Assembly (NCBI RefSeq): GCF_013375155.1
Contig: NZ_JABXOF010000004.1
Coordinates: 296,214-360,213 of the forward strand
Source of the DNA: Serratia ureilytica
Lineage (GTDB): Bacteria > Pseudomonadota > Gammaproteobacteria > Enterobacterales > Enterobacteriaceae
DNA length: 64,000 nucleotides
Direction of reading: 5' to 3'
Positions 54,971 to 63,952 of the stretch are shown here, piece after piece. Position numbers and translations under genes: made by a program. The notes under the pieces are model-generated. The model did no database searches. It saw nothing but the letters and a program-made list of their open reading frames with translations, and was not told where the DNA came from. Every line of letters starts with the position of its first letter. The stretch's first letter is position 1.

Positions 54971-55855
54971 TCAGTGCTGTTGCAGCGTCAGCATCTTGCC
55001 AAGCAAAACATCGGTCGGTGGCAGAATATCCGTATCCAGCCCGGCCGAGGGGGTAAAGGTCAGCTCACCGAAAATGATTTGGCCCTGAGAGATGTAGAAA
55101 TCAACGCGTACGAACTCGAAGGGTGCTGACAAACGAGCGGCATACTCAAACAGCTCATCGTATCCCTCCGGTTTCACGAAGGCGTCTATCTCCTCCTGGC
55201 TCAACGCCAGGCAGTCCTCGCTATAGCAAAGGAACTTGAAATCTTTGTCGAAGAAGTAATATTTCGGCGTCCCGGTATCCCTGCCGACGCACAGCAAGGT
55301 GCAGTAAGGCACGCCGCGAAAACAATAAATTTTGTAGTCTTCAGGCCCGTGACCATTGGCCGATTCGATATACTTTTCTCCAATGATCTTTTTTTGTATC
55401 CCTTTGTAGTTGAGTTCTACATAGGTTTTCCAGTAATCGTCTTTCATCCAGCCATCGATCAGCTGGGAGGCGCTTTTAATGTTCAACGATTGTTTATTCT
55501 GGCAAATTAAATTATATCCTGAGCCGTGATTTCCCTTGATGACAAATTTCTCAGGCAGCGTTTCCCATGGGATCTCCTGTACCGAATCACAGGCAAAGTA
55601 CAGCTCATTAAGGATCTCTTCACATCCTTTTGCCTTGATGTACTCTCTAACCGCATATTTATCTGCGCATTGAGTGACTAAGGCATTTTTACTGTAGTCA
55701 TTCAACTTAAGGTGATTGATTTTTTCATTCCAGGTCGATGGCGCCTGCAAGTTCAGCGGTTTGCCAAATGCTCTTTTGTAGATCAATCTGGCCTTGAGTT
55801 CGGGGGCCAATACGGCCAACTGATTCATAATGAACTTGTTTATTTGTCTTTTCAT
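54971..55855 (-). CDS. TupA-like ATP-grasp protein
   Basis: A 294-residue protein resembling the TupA-like ATP-grasp family. The front half has NEKINHLKLNDYSKNALVTQ and CADKYAVREYIKAKGCEEIL, typical of the family. The ATP-grasp core shows PEKFVIKGNHGSGYNLICQN (about 111-130), EDYKIYCFRGVPYCTLLCVG, and a metal-binding end, FVRVDFYISQGQIIFGELTF (about 253-272). Relatives form peptide-like bonds or attach amino acids in cell-surface or secondary-metabolite pathways. The ATG at 55855 has GGA upstream; an earlier start at 55885 is possible. It is 50 bases downstream of the IucD homologue, so the two are probably cotranscribed. Confidence 0.82.
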   Translation of the reverse strand: MKRQINKFIMNQLAVLAPELKARLIYKRAFGKPLNLQAPSTWNEKINHLKLNDYSKNALVTQCADKYAVREYIKAKGCEEILNELYFACDSVQEIPWETLPEKFVIKGNHGSGYNLICQNKQSLNIKSASQLIDGWMKDDYWKTYVELNYKGIQKKIIGEKYIESANGHGPEDYKIYCFRGVPYCTLLCVGRDTGTPKYYFFDKDFKFLCYSEDCLALSQEEIDAFVKPEGYDELFEYAARLSAPFEFVRVDFYISQGQIIFGELTFTPSAGLDTDILPPTDVLLGKMLTLQQH

Positions 55856-55905
55856 ATACGTAATTCCATCAAAGCATAGTGACAATGATTAAGACGTTCT
55901 TGTAT

Positions 55906-57201
55906 TTAAAACGCGGGTGGCGCGCCTTCACTGCGCCATTGAATGGCTGTCGGCGTTGTTCCCAAATCAAATGGCTGGTGGTCTAACGCCCGATTAAGAA
56001 TGCGGGCCGAACGCCACGCCATCAGGCTCAGCTGAGGATCGGCAATGCCGTGATTATGCATACTGGCGTTCATCGCAAATAAGCAGTTCTCCGCCGGGCC
56101 TTCCCACTCAAAGGTAAAGTCCGGGGCTATGCGGTACTCGCCGTCCGCCGTGGTCAACAGTCGGTGGGCCAGAGGCGCAAGGAATTCAGGCGTCGCCGAT
56201 TGATAACCGGTAGCAAAGATCACCACGTCCGCCTTGAAGGTTTCCTCGCCGTGATCGAGATGATGACGCGTTTCGAGTTGGTAGGCGTTATCCAGCGTGT
56301 GTTTTACGGCCGTCAGCGAACGGCTGGGCAGCAGGCGCACCCATAATTTCTCGCGCAGTACGTCGAAGCGGTGGTACATGGCGCGATAGATGGCCAGCAG
56401 CGACTCGCTGGTGATGCCGTCTGAGGTCATCTTTTGTTCGGCCAGCATATGCCGCTTGGCCGCGCTGTCCAGTGAGTAGAAACTCTCGACGTAATCTGGC
56501 GTGAAATATTCATTGGCAAAGGCCGCCTCATCAAGCGCGTTGTAATTGTTGCGCCGCGATATCCAGTCGAGTTGTTCTGGCTGCCCCCATTCCCCTTTAA
56601 AAATATTCAGGAACAGATCGGCGCCGCTCTGGCCGCCGCCGACGATCGCCACGCGTTTGCCTGCCAGATTAGGGTTGCGCAGCATCATTTCGCTGGCGTG
56701 GAAACAGCGATCGTTTTGCGCCGTCACGCAGTCCGGTAACTTTATTTTCTTGCCAATACCGATACTTACGTGTCTGGCGTGGAAGATTTCCCGTGAGGTG
56801 GTCACCACGAACTGGCGTTGCCGATCGTCAAACTCGACTCGCTGAACGTCTTGATTGAACGCCAACGATCCCATCCCGCTTGCGGCCCAGGTGAGGTAAT
56901 CGGCGAACTCTTCACGCGATGCGGTACGCTGTTCGGTCGTCAGGAAACGGTAGAATTTTCGGTTTTTTACCAGATAGTTGAGAAAGCTGTAGGGATTGGT
57001 TGGGGCAACCGCGCTCACCAAATCCTTTAAAAAGTTGGTTTGCATGTTGCAGTCAGCCAAAATCATGCCCGGGTGCCAGGAGAAATGAGGTTTGCGCTCA
57101 AGGAATTGCCCCGTAAATCCCTCGATTTCGCTCCCTAAGGCCGCCAGGCTAAGATTCGACGGGCCAAGGCCAATGCCGATGATATCGAAACGCTGATTCA
57201 T
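55906..57201 (-). CDS. IucD-like L-lysine N6-monooxygenase, orphan
   Basis: A 431-residue SidA/IucD/PvdA-family flavin monooxygenase that N-hydroxylates the side-chain amine of lysine (or a related diamine) using NADPH and O2. FAD-binding FDIIGIGLGPSNLSLAALGS (about 5-24), NADPH-binding GKRVAIVGGGQSGADLFLNI (about 188-207) and FATGYQSATPEF are present. Long stretches match aerobactin IucD, such as PHFSWHPGMILADCNMQTNF, KDLVSAVAPTNPYSFLNYLV and RRNNYNALDEAAFANEYFTP. The ATG at 57201 follows GGAG by seven bases. iucA, iucB, iucC and iutA are absent. A Fur-like box lies 14 bases upstream. Confidence 0.9.
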   Translation of the reverse strand: MNQRFDIIGIGLGPSNLSLAALGSEIEGFTGQFLERKPHFSWHPGMILADCNMQTNFLKDLVSAVAPTNPYSFLNYLVKNRKFYRFLTTEQRTASREEFADYLTWAASGMGSLAFNQDVQRVEFDDRQRQFVVTTSREIFHARHVSIGIGKKIKLPDCVTAQNDRCFHASEMMLRNPNLAGKRVAIVGGGQSGADLFLNIFKGEWGQPEQLDWISRRNNYNALDEAAFANEYFTPDYVESFYSLDSAAKRHMLAEQKMTSDGITSESLLAIYRAMYHRFDVLREKLWVRLLPSRSLTAVKHTLDNAYQLETRHHLDHGEETFKADVVIFATGYQSATPEFLAPLAHRLLTTADGEYRIAPDFTFEWEGPAENCLFAMNASMHNHGIADPQLSLMAWRSARILNRALDHQPFDLGTTPTAIQWRSEGAPPAF

Positions 57202-57214
57202 TAATAAGCTCCAG

Positions 57215-57233
57215 TATAATGAGAATAATACCC
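57215..57233. promoter_or_regulatory. Fur-like box upstream of the IucD homologue
   Basis: TATAATGAGAATAATACCC matches the Fur consensus at 13 of 19 positions, including ATAATGA. It lies 14-32 bases before the start codon, close to where a Fur-repressed promoter would be. Confidence 0.5.
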
Positions 57234-58108
57234 AGAAATACGGCTGCAAAGGGGTTGGCTTATAGCAACCAGGCTGCCTTTTTCTTATAAGTAAACGACA
57301 TGAATTAAAAATAATTAAAAGATATGCGGGTTAAAAATGCGTCATTTTTAAATGCCCGTTTAGAATTCGGTAGCACATCAGGTAAAGGCTACGGGTGTAT
57401 TTCTTTCCATGAAAGTCCCTGCGAAAGCTTGCGTATGTGTTTAATTAATATTCTTAAGCAATAATCTTAGAAACCGCGTTCATCATTCCATGTAAACGAC
57501 ACTCCGCAAAGAGGATAAGCCGCATGGGATTGGCATCGACTATTGACTGTTAACGTGTATACGCCGTTCTGCGTTCGGCTTGTGTTTCTTGAATCAGGTA
57601 TTCGCTGCTTAGAATAGCGTTAAAAGGGATTCTGGGAAGGTGAAATAACATGATATTAGGCGTTGAGCGCTTTTTGAAAAGATGAAATTAAAGTGAAATT
57701 ATGAAATCAGGCCGTTTTGATGGTATTTTTATCATTATATTCAATGTGTTATTATCTTTTGGATGCGAGAGCTATTGCGTCTGGGCGGCATGGGGTATCC
57801 GCTTTCACATCGGCCAATGCGCCCAGTTTTGTTGTTTGCGGGCCTGTGCAGCGGGAAATTATCCCTATATGCATTAATTTCAATGAGTGAATGTTCATGT
57901 TATATACAGAGGCGCCTGTTGACGTTGGAAAAGCGCCAATTAAAAACCGATTGGCCGACAGTTGGACGTTTAGGTTCGTTTAGGTTCAGCGACGGCGTGA
58001 CGTGCAAGGATATCCGTGTGCCGCCGGAACTTACCTGAATGTAGCCGCCATGATATCAACCCGGTTTGAATTGTTTTGGCGTTTCTCTTTTATAATTCCT
58101 TTGCCGCT

Positions 58109-58127
58109 GATGATGATTCTCATTACC
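58109..58127. promoter_or_regulatory. Strong Fur-like box with no adjacent gene
   Basis: GATGATGATTCTCATTACC matches the 19-base Fur consensus at 15 positions, the best match in the window. The only nearby genes are the end of the lactonase gene (58244) and the start of the IucD homologue 900 bases away. Confidence 0.5.
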
Positions 58128-58243
58128 TGAGCGTTCACGTTATCGACACGTTAAACGCCATGGGAATGGGGTAAAGTATGGCGCTCGTGTGGGCAAGAGA
58201 ATCGATGTTGGCGCTGCGACAAACGGATTGCCGCAGCAATAAT

Positions 58244-59446
58244 TTACTCGTGGATAAATTTAACGTCAGTTGGCGTACCTATCTGGACGCTTACGCCGTT
58301 GCCATATAATTCGCCGGTATCCAGATCGCGTTGTAATACGGTAACGTTATTACTAAACACATTGGCGATTAGCAGAAACTTTCCGCTTTTATCGAAGGCG
58401 AAAGCGCGCGGTTCGATTCCGCCGGAAAGCGTGCGGCCAATCAGCGTGAGTTTGCCATTCTCCGGGTTAATTTTATAACCCACGATTTCGTTGGTTTTTT
58501 GGCGATTGCTCGCATAGAGGTATTTTCCGTCAGGGGAAAACGCCAGCCCGCCGCCGCCCTTTGCATCCGCGCGGGCGCTTTCCGTCAGCGCTAATGTCTG
58601 GATGTTCTCCAACCGATCGTTATTAATCTGGTAGGCAAAAATATTCGCCGACATTTCGCTGATCACGTAGGCGAATCTGCCATTTGCGGAAAAGATCATA
58701 TGTCGCGGGCCGGTGCCCGGTGGAAACGACAAATCGTAATCCGGCGCGAGCCTGAACGGCGCGGCCTTATTTGCCGCGTCGTAGAAGAAGGCATGAATGA
58801 TGTCGCCGCCCAAATCGGCGGCGTACATCATGCGCCCGTCGGGGGTGAAGTTGACGGAGTGAATATGGGCGCTGGCTTGCCGTTCGGCAACGGCCTCTGA
58901 GCCCTTGGTGAAGGGAAAGCGCTGCAGCACCTCGCCGAGTTCACCGTTCTGGAGAATGGGGGCCACGATGACGCTGGCATGCCCGGGGGCGTTGGAGTAA
59001 TTGGCGGCCAATAAGTAGCGCCCGTCTGGACTGATGGCGGCATGCGTCGGCTCTTGTCCCTGCGAGTCGATGCCGCTGATGCGTTGCGGGTCGCCGCCTT
59101 TGCCGAGCCTGAGCGTGCTGATTTGGCCTTGCTGAGTTTCATTGGTGGTATAGGCAAATTGGCGATTTTTGCTCAGAACTATCCAGGAAGGGCTGTCCAT
59201 TTTTATGCGATTCAATGGCAGCAGGCTGCCGTCTTCGTTGAGCGCCAACCGATACATCCCCTGGCTGGGATAAACGGGCGGCTGAACCCGATCGCCGTCT
59301 CTTTCCCCTGTCCAGGTGCCAATCAAAACGATTTGCGCGGTGCTGCCCGGCTGCGGCTGCGGGGGAGCGGCCTGGGTGATCCAGGCCGGCAATAATAAAG
59401 ACAGAAAGGAAAACTTGGCGATGCTGGGGAACGTTGCGTTTTTCAT
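58244..59446 (-). CDS. Secreted beta-propeller lactonase (6-phosphogluconolactonase-like family)
   Basis: A 400-residue protein with a signal peptide (SFLSLLLPAWITQA). Repeating seven-bladed propeller motifs include THAAISPDGRYLLAANYSNA, VNFTPDGRMMYAADLGGDII, GPRHMIFSANGRFAYVISEM and LAFSPDGKYLYASNRQKTNE. This matches the lactonase family typified by E. coli Pgl (YbhE), but export points to a periplasmic substrate such as gluconolactone. It lies just downstream of, and on the same strand as, a membrane sugar dehydrogenase whose pathway would include aldonolactones. The 230-base gap leaves cotranscription open. Confidence 0.85.
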   Translation of the reverse strand: MKNATFPSIAKFSFLSLLLPAWITQAAPPQPQPGSTAQIVLIGTWTGERDGDRVQPPVYPSQGMYRLALNEDGSLLPLNRIKMDSPSWIVLSKNRQFAYTTNETQQGQISTLRLGKGGDPQRISGIDSQGQEPTHAAISPDGRYLLAANYSNAPGHASVIVAPILQNGELGEVLQRFPFTKGSEAVAERQASAHIHSVNFTPDGRMMYAADLGGDIIHAFFYDAANKAAPFRLAPDYDLSFPPGTGPRHMIFSANGRFAYVISEMSANIFAYQINNDRLENIQTLALTESARADAKGGGGLAFSPDGKYLYASNRQKTNEIVGYKINPENGKLTLIGRTLSGGIEPRAFAFDKSGKFLLIANVFSNNVTVLQRDLDTGELYGNGVSVQIGTPTDVKFIHE

Positions 59447-59678
59447 GGTCGGGATCCTGGCGTGATTGACTGTGTTTTGTGACCGAGGCGAACGGTGTAC
59501 AGGGTTTATCGTCGTAGCGAGGCACCGCCCAGAATGAACAGGCAGACATAACCAAAATAGTGCAAAACGCCGGCGGGGCCTATTTTTAGCACATCATTGG
59601 CGTATGGCATCAGAGCCTTGCGCGCCGGCAGACAAGCTCCCTGCGGCCGCCAGCGTAGGGAGCTTTAATTGGCGTGAA

Positions 59679-61097
59679 TCACGCGCCGCGGCGTTTGCGC
59701 ACCCGCCACGCGATGGCGGCCAGTAGCGCCAGCGCGCCGCCGCCCAACCCCGGTGCCATATAGGGCTGCATCTCGGCCAGCAAGGGCGCCGGGCCCCCTC
59801 GTCTGAGGATCGCAACGTCTTCGGCGGTGACGTGCGCCGCGGGGTTGCCGTAATGTTGCAAGACATAGTTGCCGATCGCCGCAATCTGTTGGTCGTTCAA
59901 GGGATTGACATAGGATTGCGGGCCGAAATTCGGCATCAGGATATGTTGATCCCCGACGCGGCGCTCGACGCCGAACAAAATGGCCGAGATCAGATTGGAG
60001 GGATTGCGCGAGCCCGTCGCCGTGTTGTTGAACAGCGATGGATAGGCCTGGTTTTGACTGCCGCTGCCGTCGGGTTGGTGGCAGCTGGCGCAGTTGCCGC
60101 TGAACAAGGCGGCGCCGTCAATCACCGTCTCGTTGGCGGTCGGCGGATGCGCGCCGCGCAGCTCGGGTTCAACGTTGAACGGCTTGCCAAAGCTGTCTGC
60201 CGGCCGCGTATCGCGTCGATCTCTGATCGGCGGACTGTTTTTCAGGTAAGCGGCAATCGCGGCCAGATCGTCGTCCGACAAATATTGCAGGCTGTTTTCT
60301 ATCGCTTCCGCCATGCCCCCCGCCGCCTGGTTTTTTCCCGCCGCGCGCCCGGTTTTCAAATACTGGATTAGCTCAGCCTGGCTCCATCCGCCAATGCCGC
60401 TGATCGGGTCGGAAGTAATATTGGGCGCATACCAACTGCCGACCATGGCGCCGGAAAGCGGTTGCCCGCTGTATTCAGCCAGTAACACGTTGCGCGGCGT
60501 ATGGCAGGTATCGCAGTGTCCAGGGCCGTTGACCAGGTAGGCGCCGCGGTTCCATTGCGCATCTTCGCTGCTGTCGGCGCTGAAATGCCCCTCTTCCAGA
60601 AACAAACTGTTCCAGGCCGGCATGATAAAGCGCAGGTTAAAGGGGAAGGGCAGTTCGGTTCGCCTGTTGTGCTGAACGACGGGGGCGACGCCGTTCATAA
60701 AGTAGGCGTACAGCGCGTGAATGTCCTCGTCGTTTAATTTGACGTATGACGTATAAGGCATTGCCGGGTACAGCGGGGTGCCGTCCGCGCGAATGCCTTC
60801 ACGCACGGCGCGGGCGAATTGCGCTTCGCTGTAGCGGCCAATGCCGGTTTCCTTGTCGGGGGTGATGTTGGTGGTGTAAATCACGCCTACCGGCGTGGCG
60901 ATGCTGTAACCGCCGGCAAATCGCTCGCCGCCTCCCGTTTGGGTGTGGCAGGCCTGGCAGTCCGCTGCCACCGCGAGCCGCTCGCCTTTTTCAATCAGCT
61001 CGGCGCTGAAATACGGTCCTTCGTCGGCGGCGAACGCCGAGCCGCCGCCCGCCGCGAGGAGCAGCGCCAGCCAGGCTATCCTTGCAGGTTTTCTCAT
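59679..61097 (-). CDS. Triheme cytochrome c subunit of a FAD-dependent sugar dehydrogenase
   Basis: A 472-residue periplasmic cytochrome. After a signal peptide (WLALLLAAGGGSAFA) there are three haem-attachment motifs, CQACH (about 48), CDTCH (about 195) and CASCH (about 333). A C-terminal hydrophobic segment (GLGGGALALLAAIAWRVRK) anchors it. This is the layout of the cytochrome c subunits of gluconate 2-dehydrogenase and related complexes, which pass electrons to ubiquinone. It overlaps the flavoprotein gene by four bases and is the last gene of the operon. Confidence 0.9.
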   Translation of the reverse strand: MRKPARIAWLALLLAAGGGSAFAADEGPYFSAELIEKGERLAVAADCQACHTQTGGGERFAGGYSIATPVGVIYTTNITPDKETGIGRYSEAQFARAVREGIRADGTPLYPAMPYTSYVKLNDEDIHALYAYFMNGVAPVVQHNRRTELPFPFNLRFIMPAWNSLFLEEGHFSADSSEDAQWNRGAYLVNGPGHCDTCHTPRNVLLAEYSGQPLSGAMVGSWYAPNITSDPISGIGGWSQAELIQYLKTGRAAGKNQAAGGMAEAIENSLQYLSDDDLAAIAAYLKNSPPIRDRRDTRPADSFGKPFNVEPELRGAHPPTANETVIDGAALFSGNCASCHQPDGSGSQNQAYPSLFNNTATGSRNPSNLISAILFGVERRVGDQHILMPNFGPQSYVNPLNDQQIAAIGNYVLQHYGNPAAHVTAEDVAILRRGGPAPLLAEMQPYMAPGLGGGALALLAAIAWRVRKRRGA

Positions 61098-62749
61098 GAT
61101 TTCACCGCCAGTTTGCGGGCAATGTCGTCCGCCGCTTTAAGGCCCAGGGCCGCCATCGTCAGCGTGCTGTTCACCACGCTGGCTGAAGGGATGGCGCCAC
61201 CGCCGGGCAGCCACAGGTTCGGATGATCGTGCGCACGGCAATCGCCGTTCACCACGGAATTTTTCTCATCGTTGCCCATGATGGTGCCGCCCATAATGTG
61301 ATTATTGGCATTCAGGCTGGTGGTGATGGTGAATTCATCGGCATCAAACAATTGGCCAATATGCTTGAGCTGCCGGTGCGCCGCTTCAGCCCCTTTTCGC
61401 ACATAGTCCCCCACGTCATAGTAAATGTCCGGGCAAGGCAAACCGTGGGCGTCTTTGCGCGTTGCGCTCAACGTCAGACGGTTATTGGGATCGGGCAGCG
61501 GTTCCAGACTGATGGACAAATCGACGCCGTACGCCGCGCGGCGGCGGATCTCGTCATCCAGCGCTTTCCCCACCAGGCCCTGCGCCAGGGCCTGACGCGT
61601 AGCCGGCAAAACGCGGTTGATGTTATTGAGGATCATCTTGTTGGCTGAGTAATGCTTGCGGAAATCCCCATCGCGCGGGCCGACCAAACAGCTGCTCTGC
61701 GCCGGGCCGCGTCCTGGCCACAGCGGCTCTTTCGCCAGGAAGGTGCAGTGAAAGCCGGAGTGATCCATCATATTGCGGCCAACCTGATCGGAGCTGTTGG
61801 CGATCCCATTCGGGTTTTGCGCATTGGCGGCCATCAACAGCAGGCGCGGGGTTTCGATGCCATTGCATGCCAGGACGAACGCGCTGGCGCTGGCTTTGTG
61901 CGACCGCTTTTGGTTGTCCAGCCAATGCACGGCGGTAACCTGATTTTGCCCATCGGTATCGATTTTGTACGCCACCGCTTCCGCCAGCACGAGCGCTCCT
62001 TTCATTTCGGCGCGTTCGATGTGATGGATGCCGTTATACATGGCGCCAATCGGGCAGATAGGTTGGCAGTTATTGTTGCCGCAGCAGGTGGGCCGCCCCT
62101 GCCATGGTCGCGTGCTGCGCCCTTGGGGGATCGGTACGGAGCGGTAACCGTGCGGGTTGACCACTTCGGCGAAGCGCGTATCTCCGTGGGCCCAGGGCAC
62201 CATATCCATGGGATAAGGCTTGCTGCGCGCTGAAGGCGATTGTTTGGCCGGATCGTTTGGGCCGGCGACGCCAATCGCCTCCTCCGCGCGGCAGTAGTAG
62301 GGCTCGAGATCGTCATAGGCGATGGGCCAGTCGCGGCCAACCCCGTACAGCGTTTTCATTTTGAAATCGTTTGGCAGATGGCGCCAGCAGGAGGCCGCCC
62401 AGTGCCAGGTCGTGCCGCCCACGGTGCGTAAATAGCCCTGCTTAAAGCTGTCCGCGCTTGGGCCACTTAACGCGACATAATCGTTTGGCGGAAAATAGAG
62501 CGGCGCGGTGGCGTAGGCTGATTGCGGGTACAAGCCTTGAAAATCGGAGCCCGCACGGTTATCAAACGACATATTGCGCCAGTTTTCGACGGCCTGCGCG
62601 CGATCGATACGCAGGCCCGCCTCCAATACCAGCACGGAATAGCCTTGGCCGGCCAACTGGTCCGCCATCATGCCGCCGACGATCCCCGAGCCGACGATGA
62701 CAATATCGGCCGAGGCATCGCCATCAGCCGTGAATACCGGTTTTTTCAT
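61094..62749 (-). CDS. GMC-family FAD flavoprotein subunit of a sugar dehydrogenase (gluconate 2-dehydrogenase type)
   Basis: A 551-residue flavoprotein. The FAD-binding Rossmann motif IVIVGSGIVGGMMADQLAGQ is at about 20-39. The family features TVGGTTWHWAASCWRHLPND and HIMGGTIMGNDEKNSVV follow, with the C-terminal ASVVNSTLTMAALGLKAADD. Membrane gluconate, 2-ketogluconate, sorbitol and fructose dehydrogenases share this form; gluconate seems most likely because of the small subunit and nearby lactonase. It has no Tat signal of its own and probably rides out with the Tat-tagged small subunit. Confidence 0.9.
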   Translation of the reverse strand: MKKPVFTADGDASADIVIVGSGIVGGMMADQLAGQGYSVLVLEAGLRIDRAQAVENWRNMSFDNRAGSDFQGLYPQSAYATAPLYFPPNDYVALSGPSADSFKQGYLRTVGGTTWHWAASCWRHLPNDFKMKTLYGVGRDWPIAYDDLEPYYCRAEEAIGVAGPNDPAKQSPSARSKPYPMDMVPWAHGDTRFAEVVNPHGYRSVPIPQGRSTRPWQGRPTCCGNNNCQPICPIGAMYNGIHHIERAEMKGALVLAEAVAYKIDTDGQNQVTAVHWLDNQKRSHKASASAFVLACNGIETPRLLLMAANAQNPNGIANSSDQVGRNMMDHSGFHCTFLAKEPLWPGRGPAQSSCLVGPRDGDFRKHYSANKMILNNINRVLPATRQALAQGLVGKALDDEIRRRAAYGVDLSISLEPLPDPNNRLTLSATRKDAHGLPCPDIYYDVGDYVRKGAEAAHRQLKHIGQLFDADEFTITTSLNANNHIMGGTIMGNDEKNSVVNGDCRAHDHPNLWLPGGGAIPSASVVNSTLTMAALGLKAADDIARKLAVKS

Positions 62750-62752
62750 GAT

Positions 62753-63325
62753 TCAGCTCTCAGAGGGCAGTAAGGCGTTAACCTCAGGTGGGGCGACGGT
62801 CCACCAAAGCGGGCCGTTGCCGCAATAGGTGGGCACAATCAAGGCGTCTTTAACCGGGCGATACATCAGGGCATCTTTATAAGCGATGAGACTGGCGTTT
62901 GCCCCCTGGCCCACGGTACCGGTATACCAGGCGGTGACGATGGCCGAGACCAATGCCGAGAGCCCCAGTTGGCCGGCGATTTGCTGAAGTTGCCGGGCGC
63001 TTTGTCCGGCCTTCACGCGTGCGCTTAATCGCTCAACCTGTGATGAGAATTGCGGGTTTGCGAGGCTCAACGCAGTGAAAATACGAGCCGAAAGGCCAGG
63101 GTCAATATCCTGACGTTCTGTCAATTGCCGGGAGAGCGCGAAGAAACGGGCAAAAAGCAGGGGGTTTTGCGCGGCGGTATGCTGTTCCGCCAGCGTGAGG
63201 AATGGGGCGCCGGCCAATGCGGTGGCGACAAGCGTTGACGCCAGGCCGAGCAAGACATTTCTGCGGCTGACGCCCTTGCCATGTTGATCCGGCTGTTCGC
63301 CATTGTCTGATAAACCATATTCCAT
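62753..63325 (-). CDS. Small, Tat-signal-bearing subunit of the FAD sugar dehydrogenase
   Basis: A 190-residue protein with a twin-arginine signal VSRRNVLLGLASTLVATALA (about 19-38). Downstream, FFALSRQLTERQDIDPGLSA and WYTGTVG match the gluconate 2-dehydrogenase subunit 3/sorbitol dehydrogenase small-subunit family. This subunit carries the flavoprotein through Tat and stabilises it. Its stop lies three bases before the flavoprotein start. It is the first gene of the small-large-cytochrome operon. Confidence 0.88.
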   Translation of the reverse strand: MEYGLSDNGEQPDQHGKGVSRRNVLLGLASTLVATALAGAPFLTLAEQHTAAQNPLLFARFFALSRQLTERQDIDPGLSARIFTALSLANPQFSSQVERLSARVKAGQSARQLQQIAGQLGLSALVSAIVTAWYTGTVGQGANASLIAYKDALMYRPVKDALIVPTYCGNGPLWWTVAPPEVNALLPSES

Positions 63326-63952
63326 ATGTTTTTTCTCAACGGGTGTTTAATGCCAGAGCCAAAAAAGGCCAAAATATCAGTGGGTGAGCAGGCTAAATTA
63401 AGCGTTCTATTACGGTGATATGACGATCTTCACCGATGTGATGTTTTAAGAACGCCTGTCGGTAAATTAGCAGCGGCAACGGACGGTATTTATCAAAAAA
63501 TCACAAGGTGAGTGCCGACCGCATTTTTGGTTTATTTTTAATAACGGCAGGGGGTTATGTGATGGGGCTCTGTTTAATTGATTGTTATTTAATGTTTTTA
63601 TCGGTTTGTGGCTGTGGGTTTTTATCAGGCGCAGAATGAAAACATTAATGGTATCCCGTGTTTGCGTATTAATTCAAATGACGGCGAAAATAAGGAGGGT
63701 TGGGTTATGGCGCAAATGGAAATAATACAGTGCCGTAAACACAGGGCAGGGGGCGGGCATCAATTAAGACTGCGAATATAAAGGCCGAGATTTAGGTTAA
63801 AGAGATAGGAACAGGAGCACTTCTGCTCGGTATTCAAGGTCTCAGCGCTGGCCCGCAGGGTGAGGCCTTTGGCCGAATAATCGAACGCAGTTCGATGGAG
63901 AGTCCTGTCCCTGAAAAGCAAAAACCCAGCCATAGGCTGGGTTCTCTAAATA
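63326..63952. other. Gene-free region between the dehydrogenase operon and tRNA-Phe
   Basis: About 630 bases, AT-rich in the first two-thirds, with no supported gene. It holds the dehydrogenase promoter region and the tRNA-Phe terminator (63919-63943). I see no integrase fragment or clear direct repeat of the tRNA 3' end. Confidence 0.5.
63919..63943 (-). terminator. Terminator of tRNA-Phe
   Basis: On the minus strand AACCCAGCC and GGCTGGGTT form a perfect nine-base-pair stem around a three-base loop, followed by TTTGC. It begins about nine bases past the tRNA 3' end. Confidence 0.85.

Larger units (their letters stand above)
57202..58243. other. One-kilobase AT-rich gene-free region
   Basis: About 1040 bases with base composition unlike the neighbours. 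It contains the iucD-type leader with a Fur-like box (57215-57233) and a second strong Fur-like box (58109-58127). A frame at 57763-58038 (91 codons) has no ribosome-binding site or family resemblance. Decayed or horizontally acquired DNA is likely. Confidence 0.55.

Noticed and set aside
55906..57201. Calling the locus an aerobactin operon.
   Set aside because: Only the hydroxylase is present. No iucA, iucB, iucC or iutA homologue is found in the window.
57763..58038. Possible 91-residue plus-strand protein in the gene-free region before the lactonase gene.
   Set aside because: No ribosome-binding site, no recognised domain, no signal or membrane pattern, and it is isolated among decayed-looking AT-rich DNA.
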